Shown here: piece by piece, positions 1 to 5,921 of the stretch
Position numbering within the stretch: the first letter of the stretch is position 1
Layout: each line of letters opens with the position of its first letter
Assembly: GCA_035628055.1 (NCBI GenBank)
Contig: DASPKO010000256.1
Span: 1 to 11,141, forward strand
Source: DASPKO01 sp035628055
GTDB taxonomy: Bacteria > Planctomycetota > Phycisphaerae > Phycisphaerales > UBA1924
Length of the DNA stretch: 11,141 nt
Reading direction: 5' to 3'
Position numbers and translations under genes: made by a program
Notes under the pieces: generated by a model
The model's input: the letters and a program-made list of their open reading frames with translations, nothing else
Told to the model about the DNA's origin: nothing
Databases searched by the model: none

Positions 1-1347
1 ATGACGCGGCGTGGTCGGATGAGCCGCAAGCGGGCGGCGATCACCATCATCGCGCTGATCGTGCTGGTGGTGCTGGTGCCGGTGGGCCTCGCCCTGGGCT
101 TCGCCGCCGTCCAGGGTGTGGGGGCGACGCGGAGCCTGCAGCAGAACATCGCGGCCCTGCAGGAGGCGATCGCCGCGCCGGAGCCGGCCCGGACCGAGGC
201 GATCCGGGAGCTGGACCAGCCCTGGAGATTCCTGGCGGAGTTCATCAAGGGCGTGCAGGCCCCGCCGCCGCTGACCGAGCCCCCCGCGGGGGACCCGCGG
301 GCGCCCGCGCCCGGCGACGGCGCGGCGCGCGGACCACCGCCGCCGGCCGAGCCGGCGCTCGAGCCGGTCCCCACGCCCGGGGCTCCGGCCGCCACGGGCA
401 ATGGCACCCCGCCCGGGGCGGCCAGGGACCTGGATCCCAGCGAACGGATGATGGAGTGGGTGACGTCGTTCAAGAGCGAGACCGGCGTGGCGGTCGGCCA
501 GGTCTTCCAGTATCTGCTGGGCACGGGCGGCAACGTGCTGCACGTGGCGGGGCGGGTGCTGGGGATGCTGGCCTACGCGGTCTTCGCGCTCTTCCTGATC
601 CTGTTCTTCTTCTTTTTCTTCTCCACGCGCTACGAGCGGGTTCTCTCCCGGTTTACGGAGCTCATCCCGAAGTGGAAGCGCGAGCGCACGCTGGCGATGC
701 TGCGGCAGATGGATGCGGTGATCGCCGGGTTCGTGCGCGGGCGGCTGATGATCGGCCTGATCCTGAGCGTCTTCTACGTCGTGGGCTACTGGCTCGTGGG
801 CGTTCCCATGCCGCTGCTGGTGGGCGTGGTGGTGGGTCTGCTCTCGATCGCGCCCTACGTGCCCATGATCGGGCTCCCGCTGGCGGTGGGGCTCATGGTG
901 CTCTATCCGAGCGACGTCGAGTGGCAGACTCGGTGGTGGTGGGTGCTGCTGGCGCCCACCGTGGTCTACGCGGTCGGGCAGTTCTTCGACGATTACATCT
1001 TCACGCCCGTCGTCATGGGCAAGACGACCGACATGGACGTCCCGACGATCCTCTTCGCGGTGATCGCGGGGGGACTGCTGTTCGGGATCTACGGCGTGCT
1101 GGTGGCGATCCCGGCGGCGGCCTGCATGAAGATCCTGCTGCGCGAGAGTTTCTGGCCGCGCTTCCGGGCCTGGGCCGAGGGGCGCGCCAAGGACTTCCTG
1201 CCGATTTCACGGTACGACCCGACCGAGACCGCCGCGACGCCTTCGACGACCGCGGTGGCCACCGTGGTCGCGGAGGGCGAGACCGTGCGCATCGAGGCGG
1301 CGCCGCCCGCCCCGCCCGGGCCGGCGGAGAAGGGGGCCCGCGATTAA
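1..1347 (+). CDS. AI-2E family transporter (PerM-like), probably 5'-partial
   Basis: Polytopic inner-membrane protein of the AI-2E/PerM family; members have been linked to autoinducer-2 export or ion/solute transport, and the substrate here is unknown. Over 448 visible residues there are hydrophobic segments at about 12-36, 186-207, 245-266, 271-302, 313-330 and 350-376. The C-terminal half carries family hallmarks: GxxxGLILSVFYVVGYWLVGVP near 249-269, LLSIAPYVPMIG near 280-291, and GGLLFGIYGVLVAIPAA near 357-373. The segment at 12-36, preceded by a basic patch, resembles the family's third membrane helix, so the first two helices are probably encoded left of the window and the ATG at base 1 is likely internal. 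Odd features are a Pro/Ala/Gly-rich insertion at about 87-146, in the loop expected outside the cytoplasmic membrane, and a run of six phenylalanines at 202-207. The tail after about 400 is low-complexity. It converges on the dockerin-like gene 20 bp away. Family assignment is secure, function is not. Confidence 0.88.
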   Translation: MTRRGRMSRKRAAITIIALIVLVVLVPVGLALGFAAVQGVGATRSLQQNIAALQEAIAAPEPARTEAIRELDQPWRFLAEFIKGVQAPPPLTEPPAGDPRAPAPGDGAARGPPPPAEPALEPVPTPGAPAATGNGTPPGAARDLDPSERMMEWVTSFKSETGVAVGQVFQYLLGTGGNVLHVAGRVLGMLAYAVFALFLILFFFFFFSTRYERVLSRFTELIPKWKRERTLAMLRQMDAVIAGFVRGRLMIGLILSVFYVVGYWLVGVPMPLLVGVVVGLLSIAPYVPMIGLPLAVGLMVLYPSDVEWQTRWWWVLLAPTVVYAVGQFFDDYIFTPVVMGKTTDMDVPTILFAVIAGGLLFGIYGVLVAIPAAACMKILLRESFWPRFRAWAEGRAKDFLPISRYDPTETAATPSTTAVATVVAEGETVRIEAAPPAPPGPAEKGARD

Positions 1348-1351
1348 GGCC

Positions 1352-1364
1352 CGCCCGGTGGGCG
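1352..1364. terminator. Short GC hairpin between convergent genes
   Basis: CGCCC, a 3-nt GGT loop and GGGCG form a perfect 5-bp inverted repeat in the 20-bp gap between two convergent stop codons. It could help end transcription in both directions. There is no T-tract on either side and such short repeats arise easily in GC-rich DNA, so this is a weak call. Confidence 0.2.
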
Positions 1365-1367
1365 CCC

Positions 1368-2204
1368 TCAGCAGCCGCCGGCGAGCGCGGCGAACCAGGC
1401 CGACAGGAAGAGCGAGAGGTCGCCCGTGCTCACCGTCCCGTTGCCGTCAAAGTCCGTCACGAGCGTGCCCCCGGCGATGTCGGCGAACCAGTCGGAGAGG
1501 AAGGCCGAGACGTCCTGGGTGTCCACCACGCCGTCGGCGTTGTGGTCGGCCGGGCAGAGCGTGTCGATGCCGAGGTTGTCGGCCCCGATGTCCCAGAGCT
1601 GGAAGATGAAGAACCCCTCGGGGTGCCCGTAGAAGAATCGAACCTGGTCCACGTCGGTGATGAGGGCGTCCCAGTTCGGCTGGGATGGCGAGCCGGACCC
1701 GAACTGCACGAAGGACCAGCCCGCGGGGACGGCCGCGGCGTCGGAGGGAATCTCGAAGCTGTACGAGACCCAGCCCTGCGTGGTGGAGGGGATGTTCGTC
1801 GCGCCGATGCGGTAGAGACCCCAGTCATCGTTGAAGTTGGCCGGCGTGCCGTTGTCGTCGACCAGGATGAGGGAGAGGGGGCGCCCGCCGGTGGACATCG
1901 CGGCGAAGGTGCGGAGGTCGACGCTCAGCCCGGTGACGCGGCGCGCGCGGTAGTCGCCGGTGAAGACCGAGTCGCCGGTGGTGCGGAGGATGGGGGCGAA
2001 GGTGTCGATCCCGCTGGTCCGGAGGTAGGGCCCGGGGTTGCCGCCGCTGCTGGGGAAGGAGGGGGGCGGGCCGTAGGTCCAGCCGCCGATGTTGCCGGCG
2101 TCGAAGGTGGTGACGTGATCCTGGGCGAGGGTGGTGGCGGCCGCGGCGAGAACCGCGAGCGCGGACGCGGGAAGGGCGCGGAAACGGAACGTGAGCTTGA
2201 TCAT
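1368..2204 (-). CDS. Secreted laminin-B-like protein with C-terminal dockerin-type repeat
   Basis: Exported protein of 278 residues. A signal peptide covers about 1-27: basic start, hydrophobic Ala/Leu core, likely cleavage after TLA before Gln28. Residues about 30-215 look like an extracellular beta-sandwich: an opening FDAGNIGGW, a substrate-free Ser/Thr/Gly-rich body, SLILVDDNG near 111-119, and a run of Trp/Phe strands. This resembles laminin IV-A/B-type domains; the assignment is tentative. Residues 217-278 hold two calcium-binding dockerin-like loops, D220-x-N-x-D-G...D231 and D251-x-D-x-N-G...D262, each followed by an aromatic helix (FLSDWF, FLSAWF), and the protein ends in Gly-Gly-Cys. 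Such C-termini are frequent in Phycisphaerales exported proteins and may serve surface anchoring or sorting. The start at 2204 was chosen over an upstream in-frame ATG at 2339 because AGGAGA lies 6 nt before it and it gives a clean signal peptide. Function is unknown. Confidence 0.86.
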   Translation of the reverse strand: MIKLTFRFRALPASALAVLAAAATTLAQDHVTTFDAGNIGGWTYGPPPSFPSSGGNPGPYLRTSGIDTFAPILRTTGDSVFTGDYRARRVTGLSVDLRTFAAMSTGGRPLSLILVDDNGTPANFNDDWGLYRIGATNIPSTTQGWVSYSFEIPSDAAAVPAGWSFVQFGSGSPSQPNWDALITDVDQVRFFYGHPEGFFIFQLWDIGADNLGIDTLCPADHNADGVVDTQDVSAFLSDWFADIAGGTLVTDFDGNGTVSTGDLSLFLSAWFAALAGGC

Positions 2205-2210
2205 GGTGGT

Positions 2211-2216
2211 TCTCCT
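2211..2216 (-). promoter_or_regulatory. Shine-Dalgarno for the dockerin-like gene
   Basis: On the minus strand AGGAGA sits 6 nt before the ATG at 2204. It is the strongest ribosome-binding site in the window and decides the start against the longer reading frame from 2339, which would bury the signal peptide. Confidence 0.75.
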
Positions 2217-2242
2217 GGACGAGCGAGACGCAGGAACGATAC

Positions 2243-2256
2243 CCCGGCGCGCCGGG
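2243..2256. repeat. 14-bp perfect palindrome upstream of the dockerin-like gene
   Basis: CCCGGCGCGCCGGG is a perfect 14-bp palindrome 39-52 nt upstream of the start at 2204. It could be an operator or a leader hairpin. The low sequence complexity of GC-rich DNA makes chance occurrence possible. The rest of the 2205-2405 gap shows no further gene. Confidence 0.35.
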
Positions 2257-2388
2257 TGGGACAGGGGCACCGGCTCCGGGGCGGGCCGATAAGTGGTGGT
2301 GGGAAACGGCCCGGCCCGGGGCCTGCCGCGCTGCGCCACCCCGTGCGCCCGGGGCCGACAGCATCGCCGGAGCTGGCGAGCGGAAGAT

Positions 2389-2394
2389 TATGAT
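2389..2394 (+). promoter_or_regulatory. Candidate -10 box for tRNA-Leu
   Basis: TATGAT, one mismatch from TATAAT, ends 11 nt before the first base of the tRNA, which would place transcription start about 5 nt upstream of the mature 5' end. It lies in a short AT-rich island in otherwise very GC-rich DNA. No recognisable -35 is seen at 16-18 bp. Confidence 0.4.
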
Positions 2395-2405
2395 GCGCCC
2401 CGCTC

Positions 2406-2492
2406 GGGCCCGTGGCGGAACGGCAGACGCGGCGGACTTAAAATCCGCTGGGGGTCCAACCCCCCGTGTGGGTTCGAGTCCCACCGGGCCCA
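2406..2492 (+). tRNA. tRNA-Leu (anticodon UAA)
   Basis: An 87-nt class II tRNA folds cleanly. The acceptor stem is GGGCCCG (2406-2412) with CGGGCCC (2485-2491) and discriminator A at 2492. The D-arm GCG/CGC has the leucine-type GGC in its loop. The anticodon stem GCGGA/TCCGC encloses the loop CTTAAAA, with anticodon TAA at 2439-2441. A long G/C-paired variable arm spans about 2450-2465, as expected for Leu. The T-arm is GTGGG-TTCGAGT-CCCAC (2468-2484). The 3' CCA is not encoded. It reads UUA and, by wobble, UUG codons. It stands alone between two minus-strand protein genes, with no integrase or duplicated 3' end to suggest an attachment site. Confidence 0.95.
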
Positions 2493-2597
2493 CTCACCTC
2501 GCGGCCGCTGCCGTGGACTTGCCGACCGGTGCGGAACCCAAGCGAACGGGCTCCCGGCACGCCCGGTCGCGGCTCGGTCTTCCGGAGGCGGGATTGA

Positions 2598-2615
2598 GCG
2601 GCCGTCGATGGCCGC
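2598..2615 (-). terminator. Hairpin downstream of the histidine kinase
   Basis: GCGGCC, a 6-nt GTCGAT centre and GGCCGC form a 6-bp perfect stem, extendable by a G-T pair to a TCGA tetraloop. It lies 12 nt past the kinase stop codon (2628-2630, minus strand). No T-run follows on the minus strand, so it would be a non-canonical intrinsic terminator or an mRNA 3'-end stabiliser. Nothing else is recognised in the 2493-2627 gap. Confidence 0.35.
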
Positions 2616-2627
2616 CAGACCGCCGGG

Positions 2628-4745
2628 CTACGGAGTGGTCCGGTCGCCGACGATTGGAAGGACGAGCTTAACTGACGTTCCGGCCCCGGGCCGCGATTCG
2701 ATCTCGAGCTTCCCGCCGGCTCGTTCGCAGAGGGCGTGGGCGAGGGAAAACCCCAGGCCGCTCCCCGCCACGCCGACCACCTCGGGGCGGTCCTTGGTGG
2801 TAAAGAACGGTTCGACACTGCGGCGCATGGTCTCGTGGTCCATCCCGCACCCATCGTCGCGCACTTCGAGCACAATGGCGGAGCCATCGGCACGTGCGGC
2901 GGCGCCGATGGTGATGCACCCGGTCGATTCGCGACCCGGCTGACGCCGGCCCACCAGGATCGCGTCGCGGCCGTTGTGAACGAGGTTGAGCACGGCCTGG
3001 GTGAGCCGGTGCGGCGCGATGTTCACGGGCGGCAGGCGGTCGGGGATCTCCCAGCGCACCCGGATCGAGGCGCCGTTGCCCGGAAGTGCGTTCCCGGCCA
3101 GCGAGGACTCGAACAGCCGTTCGACCCGGTTCCGCCACGGGGTGAGCAGGGTGATTCCCTCGGTGCCCTCATGGGCCGGGTCCCGTGCGAAGAGGGAAAG
3201 GTTGTTGGACATCGCCCGCAAGTGATCGATCAGGGCCGTGAGAACGGTGAGGTCTCGGCGCCCGTCGGCGCTCAAGCCCGAGGAGACCGAGAGCACGCCG
3301 TCGACCGCCATTGACAACGGCAGCAGAACGTTCTTGATGTCGTGGGCGAGCCCGGACGCCATGGTTCCCACGGCGGCGAGCCGCTGGCCGGCCGCGAGGC
3401 GTCGCTCCGCGAGCTGCACCTCGCCGGTCCGCTTCCGGAGCTCCTCCTCGAGGTGGTGTCGGAAGCGCTTGGCAAGGTCGATATCCTCGACCACGGCGGT
3501 CGCCCCGATGATCCGGCCCTGGTCATCGCGCAACGGGGCCGCGCTCACGCGCATCCAGACCTGGCGGCCTCCGTCGGCGGTGTAGAGCCCCTCCATCCCG
3601 GGGAGTACGGTCTCGCCGCGGAGAGCGCGCTGGCCCGGCCAATCGGCGCGGTCCACGGCGGCGCCGCTCTCGTCCCAGAACCGCCACCGGCCCGCGTCGT
3701 CGTAGAGCCAGGACGGGGTGGCGCCCAAGTTCCAGCGGTGCATGGCGGAGTTGGTCAGCAGCCACCGGCCGTCGGTGTCCATGACCCCGACGCCGGCGGG
3801 CAGTTGCTCGATGATGCCGCGCAGGCGGGCCTCGCTCTGTCGGAGCGCCAGCTCGTGGCGGCGGAGCGTCTCCAGCGCACCCCACATCAGCGCCACGCCG
3901 GAGACGATCAGCACGATGACCGCCAGGGCGCGGCCGGTTCCCGGGTCGTAGAGGGCGAGTTCCTCGCCCTTGGTGCGAAGCCACGCCACGAGCGTCGGAA
4001 CTGCCACCAGCAGCGGAAGGACGCGCCTGGCGATGAGCGCGGCTCCGGTGGGCTCAAGCAGGAGCCGGACCGGGTTGCGCTCGGGGACGAGGGCGAGCAA
4101 TCCCAATCCCAGGCCCATCAGCATGGAGGCGGTCTGGAGCGCGATGGCGGTCAGCCACGGCACGGTGTAGAACTGGCGGGCTCCGAGGCAGTAGCCGCTG
4201 AGCGAGAAGAGCATGAACGTGCAGACGATCAGGGCGAGCGGTGGGACGAGCCGCCGCGCGGCGTGAGCGGCCGCCCAGCCGCGCCGGGAGAGTCCGAGGA
4301 TCACGATCGACAGCCCGATGAGCGCGAACGATGTCGATGCTGGCGGGCCGACCCGCCCGCGGGTGAGGGTCGTGGCCTGGCCCCACTGGCGGCCGAAGAG
4401 CAGTTGATGATTGAATCCGAAGTCGGCGCTCACGATGTACTGCGTGAGCGTCAGCGTTCCGACCAGCGCGATCAGCGCGCCGAGCAGAATCACGACCCGC
4501 GCGTAGCGGAGCCGGACGAGAAGCAAGGCCACCCCGGCAAGCGCCGTGAGGAGGGCGGCGTTGGGCTGGATGGACACTCCGGTCCCGAACCAGTCCGTGA
4601 GCCGCTGCACGTCCAGCAGCCACCCGCTGAACGAGGCTGCGCCCCCGATCAGGGCGTAGAGGCCCGCGTAGACGGGCACCGCCTGGGCCCATGCCGCGGG
4701 CACCGAGATCGCCGGGTCTGTGGCGCAGAGTCCTGGACCACCCAT
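2628..4745 (-). CDS. Orphan membrane sensor histidine kinase with PAS domain
   Basis: A 705-residue sensor kinase. Residues about 20-220 form six membrane helices (near 22-45, 60-78, 83-104, 138-152, 167-185, 195-220) resembling the multi-helix N-terminal sensor seen in many kinases and GGDEF proteins. The repeated motif is visible as QPNAALLTALAGVALL (60-75) and GPPASTSFALIGLSIVI (133-149). Two more helices lie at about 240-256 and 272-292. A PAS domain spans about 303-425, ending in a PAC-like APLRDDQGRIIGATAVVEDI. The dimerisation/phosphoacceptor helix follows, with GLAHDIKN and His468. The ATPase domain has an N-box with Asn587/Asn591, DDGCGM (630-635), EPFFTTK (645-651) and GSGLGFSLAH (661-670). 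All catalytic motifs are intact, so it should autophosphorylate. There is no receiver domain and no neighbouring response regulator. The signal is unknown. GAGGT 6 nt before the ATG supports the start. The gap to the PAC2 gene is 165 bp. Confidence 0.92.
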   Translation of the reverse strand: MGGPGLCATDPAISVPAAWAQAVPVYAGLYALIGGAASFSGWLLDVQRLTDWFGTGVSIQPNAALLTALAGVALLLVRLRYARVVILLGALIALVGTLTLTQYIVSADFGFNHQLLFGRQWGQATTLTRGRVGPPASTSFALIGLSIVILGLSRRGWAAAHAARRLVPPLALIVCTFMLFSLSGYCLGARQFYTVPWLTAIALQTASMLMGLGLGLLALVPERNPVRLLLEPTGAALIARRVLPLLVAVPTLVAWLRTKGEELALYDPGTGRALAVIVLIVSGVALMWGALETLRRHELALRQSEARLRGIIEQLPAGVGVMDTDGRWLLTNSAMHRWNLGATPSWLYDDAGRWRFWDESGAAVDRADWPGQRALRGETVLPGMEGLYTADGGRQVWMRVSAAPLRDDQGRIIGATAVVEDIDLAKRFRHHLEEELRKRTGEVQLAERRLAAGQRLAAVGTMASGLAHDIKNVLLPLSMAVDGVLSVSSGLSADGRRDLTVLTALIDHLRAMSNNLSLFARDPAHEGTEGITLLTPWRNRVERLFESSLAGNALPGNGASIRVRWEIPDRLPPVNIAPHRLTQAVLNLVHNGRDAILVGRRQPGRESTGCITIGAAARADGSAIVLEVRDDGCGMDHETMRRSVEPFFTTKDRPEVVGVAGSGLGFSLAHALCERAGGKLEIESRPGAGTSVKLVLPIVGDRTTP

Positions 4746-4751
4746 GGGGGG

Positions 4752-4756
4752 ACCTC
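4752..4756 (-). promoter_or_regulatory. Shine-Dalgarno for the histidine kinase
   Basis: GAGGT on the minus strand lies 6 nt upstream of the ATG at 4745, separated from it by a run of C. It supports independent translation of the kinase and this start codon. No convincing promoter was seen in the 4746-4910 gap. Confidence 0.5.
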
Positions 4757-4878
4757 AGTCGCTCGGATGGATTTGGCGCGTCGCACCCGGCACCCCTCCC
4801 CGCGCCGAGTCTACCAGCCCGCGGGCGGGTTGAGCGGCCCTGGGTTGCCGGTGTTGCCGGGCAGAGTCGGCCAGCGTT

Positions 4879-4909
4879 CCGCGCCGACCGCGATACAATC
4901 GGTCCGCGG
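4879..4909 (-). terminator. Bulged hairpin directly after the PAC2 gene
   Basis: A long imperfect inverted repeat begins 1 nt past the PAC2-gene stop (4911-4913, minus strand). CCGCG (4879-4883) pairs with CGCGG (4905-4909), GACC (4886-4889) with GGTC (4901-4904), and GAT (4892-4894) with ATC (4898-4900), around an ACA loop. Two 2-nt bulges, CC and GC, lie on the same arm. That gives 12 base pairs. No T-tract follows, so it may slow or end transcription of the gcvP operon before the kinase, or protect its 3' end. Confidence 0.4.
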
Positions 4910-4910
4910 C

Positions 4911-5879
4911 TCACTCCGCCCGGCGGAAGAGGTCCAGGAAACGGTCCTCGTACTGCTTGAAGACGCCCAGACGGTCCAGCTCCTGCTTGAGCTTGAGCGC
5001 CTGGCGGCGGTCGCGGCGCGCGGACTCGAAGAGCTTCTCGACGCGCTGCCGGGTGGCGTAGTCGATCTGGGTCTCGGGGGGCGCCTCGGGGCCGGGCTCG
5101 CGGGGCGGGGCGATCGCCTCGGGCTCCTCCATGCCGGAGGCGAACTCGGACTCGGGGTCCTCCCCCTCACCGGCCGCCTTCTCCATGCGCTCGAGCATCT
5201 GGATGAGGGCCTGGTCGATGGTCTTGGCGTGGCGCGCCAGCTCCTCGAGGTCGAGCTCGAGACCGACCATGAGCCCGAACGCCTCGAGCACGGCCTTGGC
5301 GGCCTTGGGGTTGGCCACGGCGGCGGCGAAGAAGGGTATCTCTCCGAGCAGGCAGAGCCCCGCCATGCCGCGCTGCGAGGCGGCGCCCAGCAGCACCCCG
5401 TTGAGCCCGGCGATCTGGCCCTCGGGCATGAGGGCCACCCCCGCGGAGCGGAGGTCTTCCAGGAGGTCGGGCTGGGTGGCGGCGCCGAAGACCCGGGGCT
5501 CCTGCGAGGGATGGAGCTGCGAGGCCATCGAGGCGAAGGTCACTACGCGCGATACTCCGAGCTGGGTGGCGCGGTCGAGGAGCTCGTGCGCGTAGGCGTA
5601 CCCCGCGGCGGCGGGCTGCGATTCGCCCAGGAAGACCAGCAGCTTGGACTTGGCCTCCTCGACCGGCGACCCGAAGAGCAGGCTGCGCGGGAGGCGGGGA
5701 GTGCTCACGACGCCCTTGTGAACCTCGACGGCCTGGATGTCGAAGTACTGCTTCGGGGCCAGCTCGCCCACCGGCTTCATGCCCAGCTTCTGGACGAGGT
5801 AGCCGGCCGAGAGCACCGCCACGTTGCCCATCCCGGGCCAGGCGGCGATCAGCCAGGTCTGCTGCTTGCGGGTGTCCAT
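4911..5879 (-). CDS. PAC2 family protein with charged C-terminal extension
   Basis: A 322-residue cytoplasmic protein of the PAC2 (proteasome assembly chaperone 2-like) family. Eukaryotic and archaeal relatives help proteasome assembly; bacterial members have no settled function. The PAC2 fold spans about 5-235, with WPGMGNVA (14-21), ESQPAAAGYAYAHELLDRA (86-104), a conserved GQIAGLNGVLLGAASQRGM (154-172), LCLLGEIP (175-182) and NPKAAKAVLEAFGL (190-203), all at expected positions. An acidic, proline-rich linker covers about 236-270. It is followed by a highly charged helical tail at 272-322 that could form a coiled coil. Third gene of a likely operon: its start is 42 bp after the carboxyltransferase stop. 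GAGGG lies 5 nt before the ATG. No proteasome subunit or ATPase is in the window, so a role in proteolysis is not supported here. Assembly or scaffolding for the upstream enzymes is a speculation from context only. Confidence 0.9.
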   Translation of the reverse strand: MDTRKQQTWLIAAWPGMGNVAVLSAGYLVQKLGMKPVGELAPKQYFDIQAVEVHKGVVSTPRLPRSLLFGSPVEEAKSKLLVFLGESQPAAAGYAYAHELLDRATQLGVSRVVTFASMASQLHPSQEPRVFGAATQPDLLEDLRSAGVALMPEGQIAGLNGVLLGAASQRGMAGLCLLGEIPFFAAAVANPKAAKAVLEAFGLMVGLELDLEELARHAKTIDQALIQMLERMEKAAGEGEDPESEFASGMEEPEAIAPPREPGPEAPPETQIDYATRQRVEKLFESARRDRRQALKLKQELDRLGVFKQYEDRFLDLFRRAE

Positions 5880-5884
5880 GGTCG

Positions 5885-5889
5885 CCCTC
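5885..5889 (-). promoter_or_regulatory. Shine-Dalgarno for the PAC2 gene
   Basis: GAGGG on the minus strand stands 5 nt before the ATG at 5879, inside the 42-bp gap after the carboxyltransferase gene. It fits translation from a shared transcript. Confidence 0.45.
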
Positions 5890-5921
5890 GGGCCCGGGAG
5901 GCCGTGCGGCGTGCGGCCTGA

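Noticed and set aside
2308..2323. GGCCC-N6-GGGCC inverted repeat in the tRNA/dockerin gap
   Set aside because: It is short, made only of G and C, and has no positional link to a start or stop, so chance is the simplest explanation.
2205..2339. 45-residue N-terminal extension of the dockerin-like protein
   Set aside because: The ATG at 2204 has AGGAGA at ideal spacing and begins a standard signal peptide; the extension is Arg/Pro-rich.
456..2393. 645-codon plus-strand reading frame overlapping the transporter and dockerin-like gene
   Set aside because: It runs out of frame with the transporter, is Arg/Gly-rich and continues antisense through a gene with a clear signal peptide.
2406..2700. 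tRNA-Leu as a mobile-element attachment site
   Set aside because: There is no integrase and no repeated copy of the tRNA 3' end in the window, and the flanking genes look like core genome.
4895..4900. TACAAT-like plus-strand -10 element (GATACAAT) near 4892-4899
   Set aside because: No plus-strand gene follows; the bases form the loop side of the hairpin after the PAC2 gene.
3342..5921. 859-codon plus-strand reading frame across the kinase and PAC2 genes
   Set aside because: It overlaps two recognised genes on the other strand and has no domain-like sequence or ribosome-binding site.
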